Position numbers and translations under genes: made by a program. Under the pieces are notes generated by a model, which was given only the letters and a program-made list of their open reading frames with translations, was not told where the DNA came from and did no database searches. From a virus: 64,000 nt of DNA. The DNA lies in the IMG/VR virus record IMGVR_UViG_3300036399_001571, positions 62,001 through 126,000 of that record, one strand, 5' to 3'. Below, piece after piece: positions 33,873 to 41,548 of this stretch. Positions within the stretch are counted from its first letter, which is position 1. Every line of letters begins with the position of its first letter.

Positions 33873-34155
33873 TTAAGCGAGGCTGTCTGAACCCACTGGT
33901 TGGGTGATTGGACTTGGACATCTCTATGGAGTGAACCATCTCTGTGAGGCTCACCCATATGCCGTCCAGCGGTAAAGAGAATTTAATTCTTTCTTCCTCT
34001 GTAAAGCGCGTTGCGTGGCTGAGTCTCGTCCATCCAAGTTCGTTATTCCAGTACATGTCAGGAGAGTCGTCATCGTGCTCGCTGACACTAAGAATTACGA
34101 ATTCAAGAGGCTTGTCAATCGCCTTGTTCTGAATGAGGGTGAATTTATTCTGCAT
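33850..34155 (-). CDS. Hypothetical protein (101 aa)
   Basis: 101 residues from the ATG that lies in the preceding gene's end (overlap 11 bp). Sequence features: FTLIQNKAIDKPLEFVILSV, LSHATRFTEEERIKFSLPLD. No family recognised; may be a regulator subunit co-expressed with the 62-residue acidic gene. Confidence 0.5.
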   Translation of the reverse strand: MQNKFTLIQNKAIDKPLEFVILSVSEHDDDSPDMYWNNELGWTRLSHATRFTEEERIKFSLPLDGIWVSLTEMVHSIEMSKSNHPTSGFRQPRLTIVDESE

Positions 34156-34333
34156 TGAAAACTCCGTCGTTGTAATCCTGTACGAGTTCTGCCAGTAGAC
34201 CATCAACAAAGTTTTCTACTCTTCCCTCAATCTCACTTCCGACGTTCTTCCATTCTTCATCGGTGAGCGGACCTTCAATCCAGTGTTCAAAATCTTCTCT
34301 AGTAACTGGTTCAAACTTTACTTCTTTTTCCAT
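34145..34333 (-). CDS. Small acidic protein (62 aa)
   Basis: 62 residues, strongly acidic and helical (REDFEHWIEGPLTDEEWKN). It has an AAGGAG site before the ATG and is followed by the coupled 101-residue gene. Possibly an anti-host or anti-restriction DNA mimic by charge; only composition supports this. Confidence 0.5.
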   Translation of the reverse strand: MEKEVKFEPVTREDFEHWIEGPLTDEEWKNVGSEIEGRVENFVDGLLAELVQDYNDGVFNAE

Positions 34334-34344
34334 GACTGCTCCTT

Positions 34345-34490
34345 GTTAGTAGTTGTTAGTAATTCTATATCGAATTTAGTGAATCCCCCCAGCGTTGAAA
34401 GGAGGGTAAGGACGCTGAGGGGATTACACCTGCGCTGATTAAAGCGCATGCCGTGGAGCGCAAGTCCGCACCCCACGGCACACCTCGTTA
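34345..34490 (-). other. Structured intergenic region (three stacked hairpins)
   Basis: 146 bp between the VWA gene end and the next minus gene. Minus strand: a TGCCGTGG/CCACGGCA stem, a GCGC..GCGC stem, and AATCCCC-TCAGCGT / ACGCTGGGGGGATT. No U-tract follows the first two. Possibly terminators or a small structured RNA. Confidence 0.5.
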
Positions 34491-36020
34491 GATAAGTTCA
34501 GTTCCGTTCAGTTCCTTGTATGTTCGCTTAAACATTTCAGGATAGATACTCACTGCCTTATCGCCAGCCTTTAGTTTTTTCAGTTGGTCAATCGCTTCGT
34601 CAACATGAGGCACAACAACGATGTTGTTTTTCTTGCAGAAGTTAATGCACTGCATAGCAAGCACTGCTTCATAGTTGCCACCCGCACCGCACACTCCACC
34701 GTCAGTTACCCAAATAATTGGTGACTTAGAAGTTTGCTTCTGCTTCACGCCCCACTCAATCGCAGGGAAGTCAACTCCGTTGCCGTATCCAACGCTCGGA
34801 AGTTCATTAACCATTTTGCCTTTATGAGAAACAACCCAAAGGTTCGTTATGTTTGGGTCACCTTTATCGGTGTACACAGCCACAGTTGCACCCGGAGCAT
34901 GCTCAATGATTCTCGTAAGTTGTTCTCTGCTGAATGACATTGAACCACTTCCGTCAATGATTACAACTCCACCAGTGCCACGAATTACCTTGTCAAAGAT
35001 TCTCATCTGTGGGTCGGTAATCATTCGGTGCATTCGGCGTGGACGCATTCCCATATTGGAAGCAACACGTTTCTTGCCCAAGTTGCCTTTTGACAACACT
35101 GGCATTGGCAGAAACTCAATGTTCAGTTTTTGCCATGAAGCAACTCGGTATGTCGCATTGGAACTGGTGATTCCCTTGTATGGGTTTCCGTCCTCTTTGC
35201 CTTGGTCAGTTGGCTTGATTCCCTTGTTGGAGTGTTTGCCACTACCTTCACTGGTTTCGTCACCTTCCTCGCCCTCTGATTCCTCACCGTCTTGACCAAG
35301 AGCCTTGCGGAGTTTTGCTTCCTCACGCTCTCTGCGAGCCTTTTCTTTTTCCTCTGCTATCTGCTCGGGTGACTTTGCGCAAAGACGGTCAACCCATTCA
35401 GCCAGTCGTTCTGTGTGAACGAATCCCAAAGGGAATAGACCGCTAGTTGGGTCAACTTTTGTGGAAGCAAGGTTTGAATACTTGTCAGCCTTTTTCATTT
35501 CCTTGACTGCTCGCTTGGAGATATCAAGAAGTATCGCACCCCACTCTCGCTTGTGTCTGCGGATTCCGTTTAGCAATAGTTTGTTGGACGCAGTGCCAGC
35601 AGTAGCAACTGCCATTTGCACAGCACCAGCCCAATCCTCTGTCGCACCAAGTCGTTCACCGTCAGCCGTTTCTCCACCGTCTGCAAGGTCGTTCTTAACA
35701 TCAAAGCCAGCCTTTTGGCAAAGATAGTTAACACGCAATTCCTCAACCACAGTCATTGATTCTTGGGTTGCAATCTTGCGTTCAATCCATTTCGACCAAT
35801 CATCAGCAGGCGATACTTTTGCGTGAACCATTTCATGCGCACGAATTGCCCGAGCGAGTGAATCATCATCAGTAGGAACTTTCATTTCCCTTGTAACGAT
35901 GTTGGTGCAAGGTTCGCCACGAATTGCACGAACCTCGCCCACCGTCCACACGCCACCTTCCACATCGTTGCGTGAAAGAAACTCGGGTTCAGCCGAGATA
36001 CGTTTTTTCACAGTTTTCAT
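34488..36020 (-). CDS. VWA-domain protein with HExxH motif, partner of MoxR ATPase
   Basis: 510 residues. Residues 59-70 carry HEMVH (HExxH) with conserved EE at 93-94, a zinc-peptidase-like site. Residues 220-290 are a highly charged linker. Residues 349-480 form a VWA domain with the MIDAS signature DGSGSM at 356-361 and WVTDGG later. The stop/start overlap with the MoxR gene (36017-36020) makes them a couple like CobT/CobS or BchD/BchI, where the AAA+ remodels a target and the VWA protein binds it. The target is unknown. Such pairs also occur in vWA-MoxR conflict systems. Confidence 0.8.
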   Translation of the reverse strand: MKTVKKRISAEPEFLSRNDVEGGVWTVGEVRAIRGEPCTNIVTREMKVPTDDDSLARAIRAHEMVHAKVSPADDWSKWIERKIATQESMTVVEELRVNYLCQKAGFDVKNDLADGGETADGERLGATEDWAGAVQMAVATAGTASNKLLLNGIRRHKREWGAILLDISKRAVKEMKKADKYSNLASTKVDPTSGLFPLGFVHTERLAEWVDRLCAKSPEQIAEEKEKARREREEAKLRKALGQDGEESEGEEGDETSEGSGKHSNKGIKPTDQGKEDGNPYKGITSSNATYRVASWQKLNIEFLPMPVLSKGNLGKKRVASNMGMRPRRMHRMITDPQMRIFDKVIRGTGGVVIIDGSGSMSFSREQLTRIIEHAPGATVAVYTDKGDPNITNLWVVSHKGKMVNELPSVGYGNGVDFPAIEWGVKQKQTSKSPIIWVTDGGVCGAGGNYEAVLAMQCINFCKKNNIVVVPHVDEAIDQLKKLKAGDKAVSIYPEMFKRTYKELNGTELI

Positions 36021-36742
36021 CGTGCCAACTTCTCAATCGCAATAGCGTCAAGAATTGACTGCGCCCTGTCACCGAATGTCAACTGGCTTGCTCGCTCGTC
36101 ACCAAGACCCTTGCGGAGACTGTCGTAAGCGATGAATGCTCGCAGTGAGATACGGCGTTCGCCAGCGTCAGCCATACGAACTGCGAACTGGCGCAATTCA
36201 GGTGAGAGACGAAGCAAAGCGTCAGGGTGTGGTTCGTTGATACGAATCTTGATAGGGAATCGGTCAGTGAGAGCAGTTGGCAATTCGCCCATGTTCTCAA
36301 CATTGGTGGTCATAATTGCAGAGAAGCCTGCTTTTGGACGGTGGACACGGGCAGTGTCAGGGTGTTCAAACGAAGCCGATTCAGGTGAATCCAACATCGC
36401 CAAGAGCGTTGCATAAACATCGCCCGAAGCCTTGTCAATTTCGTCCACGATGAGACGACCACCTTTAATGCCGTTGCCTTCCCAAGCCTTTAAAGCCGAC
36501 CCGTCAAGCCACTTAGTGCCACCCTTACCGTCAGGTAGGAATGTTCCAGTAACATCCATATTGGTCATGTCCTCGGTGCATACCAATCGGAATGCGCCTG
36601 CTTCAACATCGCCGATAGTCATACCAGCGTATGTCTTGCCGATACCCGAAGGTCCGAAAAGGATTACTCGGTCAACACCGTTGTTGAGAGCGTCCTCTAG
36701 GTCTTGCCAGCACTGTGGCAATTTGGTTTGTGTAGTAGTCAT
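36017..36742 (-). CDS. MoxR-type AAA+ ATPase
   Basis: 241 residues. Walker A GPSGIGKT, pore-like loop around MTNMDVTGTFLPDG, Walker B LIVDEIDKASGDV, sensor-1 region TTNVENMGELPTALTDRF with the arginine finger TDRF, and a C-terminal lid helix. It has the MoxR/CobS/BchI insertion pattern. Follows two conserved promoters and an AAGGAGGG site. ATP-driven chaperone for the VWA partner by family precedent. Confidence 0.85.
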   Translation of the reverse strand: MTTTQTKLPQCWQDLEDALNNGVDRVILFGPSGIGKTYAGMTIGDVEAGAFRLVCTEDMTNMDVTGTFLPDGKGGTKWLDGSALKAWEGNGIKGGRLIVDEIDKASGDVYATLLAMLDSPESASFEHPDTARVHRPKAGFSAIMTTNVENMGELPTALTDRFPIKIRINEPHPDALLRLSPELRQFAVRMADAGERRISLRAFIAYDSLRKGLGDERASQLTFGDRAQSILDAIAIEKLAR

Positions 36743-36782
36743 TTCTGTTTCCCTCCTTAAGGGTGTTTGGTTAGTTGTAGTT

Positions 36783-36812
36783 ACCTTACAGCAGGCGATA
36801 TCAGATTTACAA
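36783..36812 (-). promoter_or_regulatory. Conserved promoter, -10 TAAGGT (proximal of two)
   Basis: TTGTAA, 18-bp spacer starting ATCTGATATC, TAAGGT. It lies 40 bp upstream of the MoxR ATG; only 28 bp separates it from the next copy, giving tandem start sites. Confidence 0.8.
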
Positions 36813-36840
36813 AATCGCTTTACACCGTGAGGCAGTACCT

Positions 36841-36870
36841 ACCCTAGGGCATGCGATATCAGATTTACAA
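36841..36870 (-). promoter_or_regulatory. Conserved promoter, -10 TAGGGT (distal of two)
   Basis: TTGTAA, exact core, TAGGGT. Upstream copy of the MoxR-VWA tandem pair; the T7 A-tract repeat lies 34-49 bp upstream. Confidence 0.8.
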
Positions 36871-36903
36871 AATCGATTTATCCCCACATTACCTATAGAG
36901 CAA

Positions 36904-36919
36904 TTTTTTGATTTTTTTG
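36904..36919. repeat. TTTTTTGATTTTTTTG repeat copy
   Basis: One of three exact copies (31753-31768, 36904-36919, 37821-37836). Two lie upstream of conserved promoters and could act as A-tract UP or bending elements. Confidence 0.7.
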
Positions 36920-36938
36920 CAGGGGTGTAACAGGGTTT

Positions 36939-36993
36939 CCCCGGGGCTATCAGCTCTTATTGTTAGGCATACCTAACAGGTTCGGCCGGGGCT
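36939..36993 (-). terminator. Hairpin family member with nested stem
   Basis: CCCCGG/CCGGGG outer arms and an inner perfect GTTAGG-CATA-CCTAAC hairpin, between the 61-residue Cys-rich gene and the MoxR promoters. Confidence 0.55.
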
Positions 36994-37026
36994 CTAGGGT
37001 CGAGCGGCCGGCAAATGACCGGTGGG

Positions 37027-37209
37027 TTAGTTACAACCGCAACAGGCAGAGCAGAAAACTACTTCGCCATGTTCACCGCAGTCAGCGCGGCGCGACTCAC
37101 AAATAATGCAATTTTCTGCAGACATGGCAGCCTGCGCACGACGCTCCGCCTTTTTCTCTCCACGGTTCTTGCCTATCTTGTAGACAACATAACCACCGAG
37201 TAGACCCAC
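37027..37209 (-). CDS. Small membrane protein with Cys4 end
   Basis: 60 residues from a GTG. One membrane segment with GxxxG (LLGGYVVYKIGKNRGEKK) then ENCIICESRRADC and FCSACCGC, a zinc-ribbon-like tail. The GTG overlaps the TAG of the gene upstream. Membrane-tethered zinc protein of unknown role. Confidence 0.5.
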   Translation of the reverse strand: MGLLGGYVVYKIGKNRGEKKAERRAQAAMSAENCIICESRRADCGEHGEVVFCSACCGCN

Positions 37210-37715
37210 TAGATACCAGCCTGTCTGTCAGCCTTAGCGTCCCTGACTTCCCAAAGACCTTTCTTGACCTTACGGAAGGTTGGACTCTCTTGGACGTATT
37301 TCAGAGTGGTCGGGTAGGAGAAGCCACACTGCTCCATAAGTTGCTCTGTGGTGAACTGCTCAAAATGGTGCTGGTTCGCCCACTTCAGGAACGAGTCCCA
37401 CTTGTCAGCCCGCTTCTCGGTCTTGACCTCATCTACGACAGACTCCTCATCTACCTGAATACCGCAGTACTCACTAGATACCTCTGCGATTACAGCGTCA
37501 GGAAGCGAATAGGAGAGCATGGCACGGATAGGACTGCCCTTTGCTCCGTCACGATTCCACACTTGGAGAACATGTAATGCCCTTGTGTAGTCACTGATAC
37601 CTTGGGCGACTTCCCGTGGCACGGCGAACTTATCCCCGAACTCGTCAATGGCTTCAGCCCAACGAGAGGTGTGGATATCGGTAATGGTTGATTCGGTTAT
37701 TGACTTTTTCAACAT
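37209..37715 (-). CDS. DNA-binding-like protein with C-terminal winged helix
   Basis: 168 residues. The C-terminal third (FTTEQLMEQCGFSYPTTLKY then FRKVKKGLWEVRDAK) looks like a winged helix with a wing ending in G-x-W-E-V. The N-terminal part is alpha-helical with a SYSLPDAVIAEV segment. It may regulate the small cassettes around it; no target can be named. Confidence 0.5.
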   Translation of the reverse strand: MLKKSITESTITDIHTSRWAEAIDEFGDKFAVPREVAQGISDYTRALHVLQVWNRDGAKGSPIRAMLSYSLPDAVIAEVSSEYCGIQVDEESVVDEVKTEKRADKWDSFLKWANQHHFEQFTTEQLMEQCGFSYPTTLKYVQESPTFRKVKKGLWEVRDAKADRQAGI

Positions 37716-37739
37716 AGTAGATACTTCCTTTCACCACCC

Positions 37740-37769
37740 ACCTTACAGGAGGCGATATCAGATTTACAA
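37740..37769 (-). promoter_or_regulatory. Conserved promoter, -10 TAAGGT
   Basis: TTGTAA, exact core, TAAGGT. Serves the 168-residue winged-helix-like gene and the coupled zinc protein. The repeat motif starts 6 bp upstream. Confidence 0.8.
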
Positions 37770-37775
37770 ACAGAC

Positions 37776-37792
37776 TCTTCCACCACCGTCAA
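37776..37792 (-). repeat. GACGGTGGYGGAA motif copy
   Basis: Minus reading TTGACGGTGGTGGAAGA, directly upstream of a conserved promoter. Confidence 0.65.
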
Positions 37793-37851
37793 GATAAGGC
37801 GGCCCCCGGAGGTCATCACATTTTTTGATTTTTTTGAAAATAAAGCTCCAG

Positions 37852-37895
37852 GCTCTTCGGCCGAACAGTGCTACTACCCACTATCCGGCCCGAGC
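37852..37895 (-). terminator. Imperfect hairpin after the 92-residue gene
   Basis: GGCTC..CGGCC and GGCC..GAGCC arms with a CACTATC-rich loop. It follows the stop of the gene at 37903 on the minus strand. Confidence 0.45.
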
Positions 37896-37902
37896 CCCGG
37901 TC

Positions 37903-38181
37903 TTACCCTTTTGTTTTTTCGAAAGATTTGTTCCACGTGTGCGTGTAGTAGAAACTTGCAGTCGTCTTAAGCTTTCCCTCGATGTGGAATTTAACTCGAA
38001 GGTATTCAATAGCCGCCGCTACCTCTTCATCCGTGAAGTCGTTGTCCGTGTCGTTCTCCCAGTAGCCGTTTAAAAAATCGCTTTTTGCTGTCTCCACCGC
38101 ATCTTCACCGGTGGTGGACAGTGTGTAGTAATTCTCCTCAAGAATCTCTGCAATTTGGGCGAGCACATCCATGTCAATCAT
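37903..38181 (-). CDS. Acidic helical protein (92 aa)
   Basis: 92 residues, acidic, mostly helical (ISLAQIAEILEENYYTLS-like start, FTDEEVAAAIEYLRVKFHIE). ATGA overlap with the upstream gene. Unknown. Confidence 0.5.
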   Translation of the reverse strand: MIDMDVLAQIAEILEENYYTLSTTGEDAVETAKSDFLNGYWENDTDNDFTDEEVAAAIEYLRVKFHIEGKLKTTASFYYTHTWNKSFEKTKG

Positions 38182-38588
38182 TTCGCTTCGCCTTTCAACA
38201 TCGTGTAGAGGTCGTCTATGACGCCACTAATACTTTCTTCAACAGTTTCGTTGATGTTGTTTTCAATTTTCTCTTCAATCTTTCCCAAGCCGGCAACGAA
38301 TACATTCCACAGTTCCTCTAGTGATTCCTGCTCTTCATCCGTGAATTGGTCGCCCATGGGTATGAACCTGATTTCTACAATGCCATCAGAAAGTAAATCC
38401 ATAAGTTCTTCAGGGGTAATAGATTCACGGCGTTTAGCGGAATACATCCGTCCATCCTTGGTAAAAATACCAGTGGTCATTCGACGATTTGCGTCTCTGT
38501 AGATAGAGAGGGCTTCAACAATCAGGTTTATTTCATCGAGGGTGAAACGTTTGCTGATTTGTCCAGTTACTGCTTTTTTCTTAGCCAT
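38178..38588 (-). CDS. Hypothetical protein (136 aa)
   Basis: 136 residues. N-terminal DEINLIVEALSIYRDANRRM and a long amphipathic C-terminal helix (GKIEEKIENNINETVEESIS). Coiled-coil dimer likely. Coupled both ways (ATGA upstream end, TAATG start). Confidence 0.5.
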   Translation of the reverse strand: MAKKKAVTGQISKRFTLDEINLIVEALSIYRDANRRMTTGIFTKDGRMYSAKRRESITPEELMDLLSDGIVEIRFIPMGDQFTDEEQESLEELWNVFVAGLGKIEEKIENNINETVEESISGVIDDLYTMLKGEAK

Positions 38589-38806
38589 TACAAGGTCCTT
38601 CCTGAGAATTCAAACCATTCATCATAGGTCATACCAATAGTTCCAACAAATTCTGCATTCTCATAGAAGTCCATGATAAAGCCCTCATGGGTGATTCCAA
38701 TGTTTATGAACTTGGCGTTGACCTCGTCATAGCCACTAGTAAAGACGGTTACATCCTTGCGTGAATGCTGATTGACATCAAATGTCATCTTCTCATTGTC
38801 GCTCAC
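38588..38806 (-). CDS. Hypothetical protein (72 aa)
   Basis: 72 residues from a GTG in a GTGA overlap. Beta-rich with KDVTVFTSGYDEVNAKFINI. No family recognised. Confidence 0.45.
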   Translation of the reverse strand: MSDNEKMTFDVNQHSRKDVTVFTSGYDEVNAKFINIGITHEGFIMDFYENAEFVGTIGMTYDEWFEFSGRTL

Positions 38807-39207
38807 TTGTCACCTGCCTCGTCTAGGTGTCGCTTGATTGAAGCCATTTCAGCCAAGTACTCATCAAACGACATTGCGAACGGGAACTCAATCATGTTGA
38901 TGTTGTTCAGGAACAGCGAGTCCCTGAGGTCTAGTTGTTGCCAAAGGTCCAGCAGTTTGTATCCAGCACTCAGGTACTGGTCAAACGCAGTCATCCATTC
39001 CTCGGCAATGCCTACAGACACCCAAGAGTCCTCACCTTCCACCAAGGAGAGCGAACTGCCGTTGTCCCAATCAACACCGATACACATAGCGCCAGCATTA
39101 TCGTATGGCTCACGCGTAACGGTCCCTAGGTCACCCTTGCGAATCCGTGTATACGGGTCGCTAGTGCCGACTAGTTTGATTCTTTCTCCGACAAGTGTCT
39201 TTGTCAT
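38803..39207 (-). CDS. DUF4314-like protein
   Basis: 134 residues from the MTKTLVGERIKLVGTSDPYT start. The N-terminal 70 residues (GERIKLVGTSDPYTRIRKGD, LGTVTREPYDNAG, VDWDNGSSLSLVEGEDSW) match DUF4314, a small SH3-like fold common in plasmids and phages. The C-terminal half is unique and helical. First gene of a four-gene unit driven by the promoter at 39236. Confidence 0.65.
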   Translation of the reverse strand: MTKTLVGERIKLVGTSDPYTRIRKGDLGTVTREPYDNAGAMCIGVDWDNGSSLSLVEGEDSWVSVGIAEEWMTAFDQYLSAGYKLLDLWQQLDLRDSLFLNNINMIEFPFAMSFDEYLAEMASIKRHLDEAGDK

Positions 39208-39235
39208 GATTTTCTCCTTAGTAGTAGTTGAGGAC

Positions 39236-39265
39236 ATCTTAGGGTATCCGATATCAGATTTACAA
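39236..39265 (-). promoter_or_regulatory. Conserved promoter, -10 TAAGAT
   Basis: TTGTAA, exact core, TAAGAT, 29 bp before the DUF4314-like ATG. Confidence 0.8.
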
Positions 39266-39541
39266 TTTTTTAGGCATCGGGTTGCTCTGACTCACATTGT
39301 AGAGCCAGTCATCTGATGTTGGTGCTGTTTCTTCCTTTAGCCTGCGTCCACTACTTTGTCCTTCAATGATTGTGATGCCGAGAGAATCTAGGTAGTCTCC
39401 AGCTTTCATGTGAATTTCGGTCATGAGGTTGTGAACCCCATCCTTTTCAACATCGTCGCTTTCAAACAGTTCTTTATCCAAAGCGAATGTAAAATTGACT
39501 TCGTAAAAAGGTGTATCTGCATCTATTTCTTTGCGTGTCAT
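39260..39541 (-). CDS. Hypothetical protein (93 aa)
   Basis: 93 residues; beta-strand-rich N-terminus (FYEVNFTFALDKELFE) and polar C-terminus. It follows the XRE gene by 1 bp and its end overlaps the promoter at 39236. Unknown. Confidence 0.5.
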   Translation of the reverse strand: MTRKEIDADTPFYEVNFTFALDKELFESDDVEKDGVHNLMTEIHMKAGDYLDSLGITIIEGQSSGRRLKEETAPTSDDWLYNVSQSNPMPKKL

Positions 39542-39542
39542 T

Positions 39543-39761
39543 TCAGATGCCTTCTAGAACATCTGATGGCTTCACCTTGAGCGCTCCGCAGAGCAAGATG
39601 AGTGACTGAAGGCTAGGTGAGAAGTGTCCGTTCTCAATCCGGTTGATGGTCTTGCGCTCGAGCCCCGCCTTCTTTGCCAACGCATCTTGCGAGAGTTCTC
39701 GCTCAATACGCAAATCACGAAGTCTTGCACTAACCCGTGCTTCTTTCTTTTCGGTATTCAT
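39543..39761 (-). CDS. XRE-family transcription regulator
   Basis: 72 residues. Complete HTH_3: VSARLRDLRIERELSQDALA, KKAGLERKTINRIENGHFSP, LQSLILLCGALKVKPSDVLE. This is the standard Cro/C1-type repressor core without a protease domain. It is a candidate lysogeny or early repressor and a second candidate for binding the conserved promoter core. No conserved promoter is seen directly in front of it. Confidence 0.75.
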   Translation of the reverse strand: MNTEKKEARVSARLRDLRIERELSQDALAKKAGLERKTINRIENGHFSPSLQSLILLCGALKVKPSDVLEGI

Positions 39762-39794
39762 GTTTCTCCTTGTTAGGTGTTTATTTGGTTTATT

Positions 39795-40460
39795 TCAGTT
39801 TGCACTGAAAATCTGTTGTGAGGTCATGGCTGTATCCATGCCTTCTGCAATCTCAAATGTGAGAGCGTCTTTCCATTCCGAATACTTTTCGTCAAAGTTC
39901 TCGTCGTCGTCGTCGTATTCAGGTTGTCCCTGCATTTCGTGTTCACCTTCTGCAACAATCTCTCCTTTGTGAAAGACCATGTAGCCAGCAAAGAAATCTG
40001 CTTCCTCTGTGAAGTGCATTCCGAATACAAGTTCAGGGAACTGTTCGGAGATGTTCCTCATAAGACCAACCGCAGGGCTCCAAGCACTTTCCCAGTACAG
40101 CGTTATTGAGTTGCTGTTCTCGTCAAATGTGTCCTCGTCAAAATCAACACGGCAAGCACCCCATTTAGTGTCCCAGTTAGCATTCGCCCAGTCGTACCAG
40201 TCCTTGTGACCGTACTTAGCGAGATTTGACTCTTGTTGCTTGCGGTGTTCTTCTGCCTTCTCTTCACCAACATATCCTGAAACTGTTTCGTGCAGTTCTG
40301 TTGGAATTGGGAATAGTTGGTTCATGTCCCATTCTGTTCTGTTCCATTCAGGAATTGCTTTCCACTCTTCAGTCTGCTCAATGCGAATAGCCTCAATGAA
40401 CCGCTTCAGTTCTTTGTTGCTTCCACGAACTTCTCCGTATTGGTTGCACCAGTTAGGCAT
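39795..40460 (-). CDS. DUF1281 / Api92-like protein
   Basis: 221 residues. The start MPNWCNQYGEVRGSNKELKR matches the Api92/YubB-like family (MxNWCxN.xxVxG). The middle has Asp-rich and aromatic features (WDTKWGACRVDFDEDTFD, LYWESAWSPAVGLM). Members bind nucleic acid-like ligands in a ferredoxin-like fold; function unknown. Driven by the promoter at 40493. Confidence 0.65.
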   Translation of the reverse strand: MPNWCNQYGEVRGSNKELKRFIEAIRIEQTEEWKAIPEWNRTEWDMNQLFPIPTELHETVSGYVGEEKAEEHRKQQESNLAKYGHKDWYDWANANWDTKWGACRVDFDEDTFDENSNSITLYWESAWSPAVGLMRNISEQFPELVFGMHFTEEADFFAGYMVFHKGEIVAEGEHEMQGQPEYDDDDENFDEKYSEWKDALTFEIAEGMDTAMTSQQIFSAN

Positions 40461-40492
40461 TTCATTCTCCTTTTGTAGTAGTAGGTGATGTA

Positions 40493-40522
40493 ACTATACA
40501 GGTACAAATATCAGATTTACAA
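40493..40522 (-). promoter_or_regulatory. Conserved promoter, -10 TATAGT
   Basis: TTGTAA, core AATCTGATATT, TATAGT. 32 bp before the Api92-like start. Confidence 0.75.
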
Positions 40523-40523
40523 A

Positions 40524-41021
40524 TTAGTACCATGCGTCAGACCCGTTACATTCATTGGCAACCCAGCGCAACCACCAAATGGCGTACTTGACTTCCTTGT
40601 CCAAGTTCTCACCGTCTTTGGTTACGGTTCCCATTTCGGTCATGCGGTTTTCCATGTCGTCTGCCAAAGCGAGGCATGATGATGGTGACTTGTATGTGCC
40701 ATCTTCGTTGTCGCCATAGAACGAATACTCAAAATCAGGAAGTTCCAGTGCTTCTATGAGGAAGTTGCCGTACTTACCCCTATACCAGCAGTCTGTTCCG
40801 AACATGCCAGTAACACTTCCTTCTTGCAAATCAGTCTTTGATACAGAGATGAGGTAAGGGCATTTGCCTTGTGCCTGCGTTTCTCTGCAGTCAATTCGCT
40901 TTTCAGATAATCCTGTTTCTTCGTCAACAATGGCTACGCCGTCTTTGTCAAGAATGTCAACTTTTACAGCAGTGCCAAGACGCTCGCAGGCGTATCGGTG
41001 TGGGATGTTGTCTAAGCCCAT
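40524..41021 (-). CDS. Conserved phage protein (165 aa)
   Basis: 165 residues starting MGLDNIPHRYACERLGTAVK, a start type shared with many actinophage proteins (MGLD). Cys-rich patches (CRETQAQGKCPY, GTDCWYRG, YKSPSSCLAL, NECNGSDAWY) suggest a bound metal. Function not known. Confidence 0.55.
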   Translation of the reverse strand: MGLDNIPHRYACERLGTAVKVDILDKDGVAIVDEETGLSEKRIDCRETQAQGKCPYLISVSKTDLQEGSVTGMFGTDCWYRGKYGNFLIEALELPDFEYSFYGDNEDGTYKSPSSCLALADDMENRMTEMGTVTKDGENLDKEVKYAIWWLRWVANECNGSDAWY

Positions 41022-41052
41022 GTGGGAATCTCCTTAGTAGTAGGTGAGTACC

Positions 41053-41082
41053 ACTGTAGCGACCCTGATATCAGATTTACAA
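41053..41082 (-). promoter_or_regulatory. Conserved promoter, -10 TACAGT
   Basis: TTGTAA, exact core, TACAGT, 31 bp before the MGLD gene. Repeat motif at 41086 directly upstream. Confidence 0.8.
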
Positions 41083-41085
41083 CTC

Positions 41086-41102
41086 TCTTCCGCCACCGTC
41101 AT
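41086..41102 (-). repeat. GACGGTGGYGGAA motif copy
   Basis: Minus reading ATGACGGTGGCGGAAGA, 3 bp from the -35 of the promoter at 41053. Confidence 0.65.
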
Positions 41103-41169
41103 GATAATAGAGGCGTATATGACCTACGGTTTTCCGGTGCGCAGGTCAGGCATCATGCCGGCATGAAAG

Positions 41170-41183
41170 CGAACACCTGTTCG
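41170..41183. promoter_or_regulatory. SOS/LexA-box-like palindrome
   Basis: CGAACACCTGTTCG, perfect dyad matching the actinobacterial/Bacillus LexA box CGAAC-N4-GTTCG. It lies 87 bp upstream of the -35 at 41053, between terminator and promoter. Confidence 0.6.
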
Positions 41184-41186
41184 CAT

Positions 41187-41225
41187 AGCCCCGGTGACTC
41201 AGTGGCCGCCTTGTACACCGGGGCT
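41187..41225 (-). terminator. AGCCCCGGTG hairpin
   Basis: AGCCCCGGTG and CACCGGGGCT, 10-bp perfect arms. It lies downstream of the minus gene at 41237 and faces a short T-run on the plus side. Confidence 0.65.
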
Positions 41226-41236
41226 TTACGAGATGA

Positions 41237-41548
41237 TTATTCGCTTTGAGCTATAACCAAACTTCCATCGAGAATTTGCCATCCGTCTTCATGGTCATTC
41301 CAAATGATGGAGACTACCTCTTTGATTCCGTCTAGGTAATAGAAGACATCATCATCCTGAACTCCGAAGTCATCCCACTGCAGGTAGACAGGGTCTTTAC
41401 TGAATGAGAGGTAGTAACTCCTTGTGTCAGAGTCATCATCCCATTGAACTAGTGCGTCCATGCCAACCAGGATTCCCTCTTTAGCAATTACATTTTTCAG
41501 GTATTCCTTCAGTAATCGGAGCGTGAGTAGTGCTTTTCTAATCATCAT
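41237..41548 (-). CDS. Hypothetical protein (103 aa)
   Basis: 103 residues; N-terminal helix, then alternating acidic strands (VQWDDDSDTRSYYLSFSKD, YLQWDDFGVQDDDVFYYLD). Acidic and beta-rich, possibly Ca-binding. ATGA overlap with the next gene upstream. Confidence 0.5.
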   Translation of the reverse strand: MMIRKALLTLRLLKEYLKNVIAKEGILVGMDALVQWDDDSDTRSYYLSFSKDPVYLQWDDFGVQDDDVFYYLDGIKEVVSIIWNDHEDGWQILDGSLVIAQSE

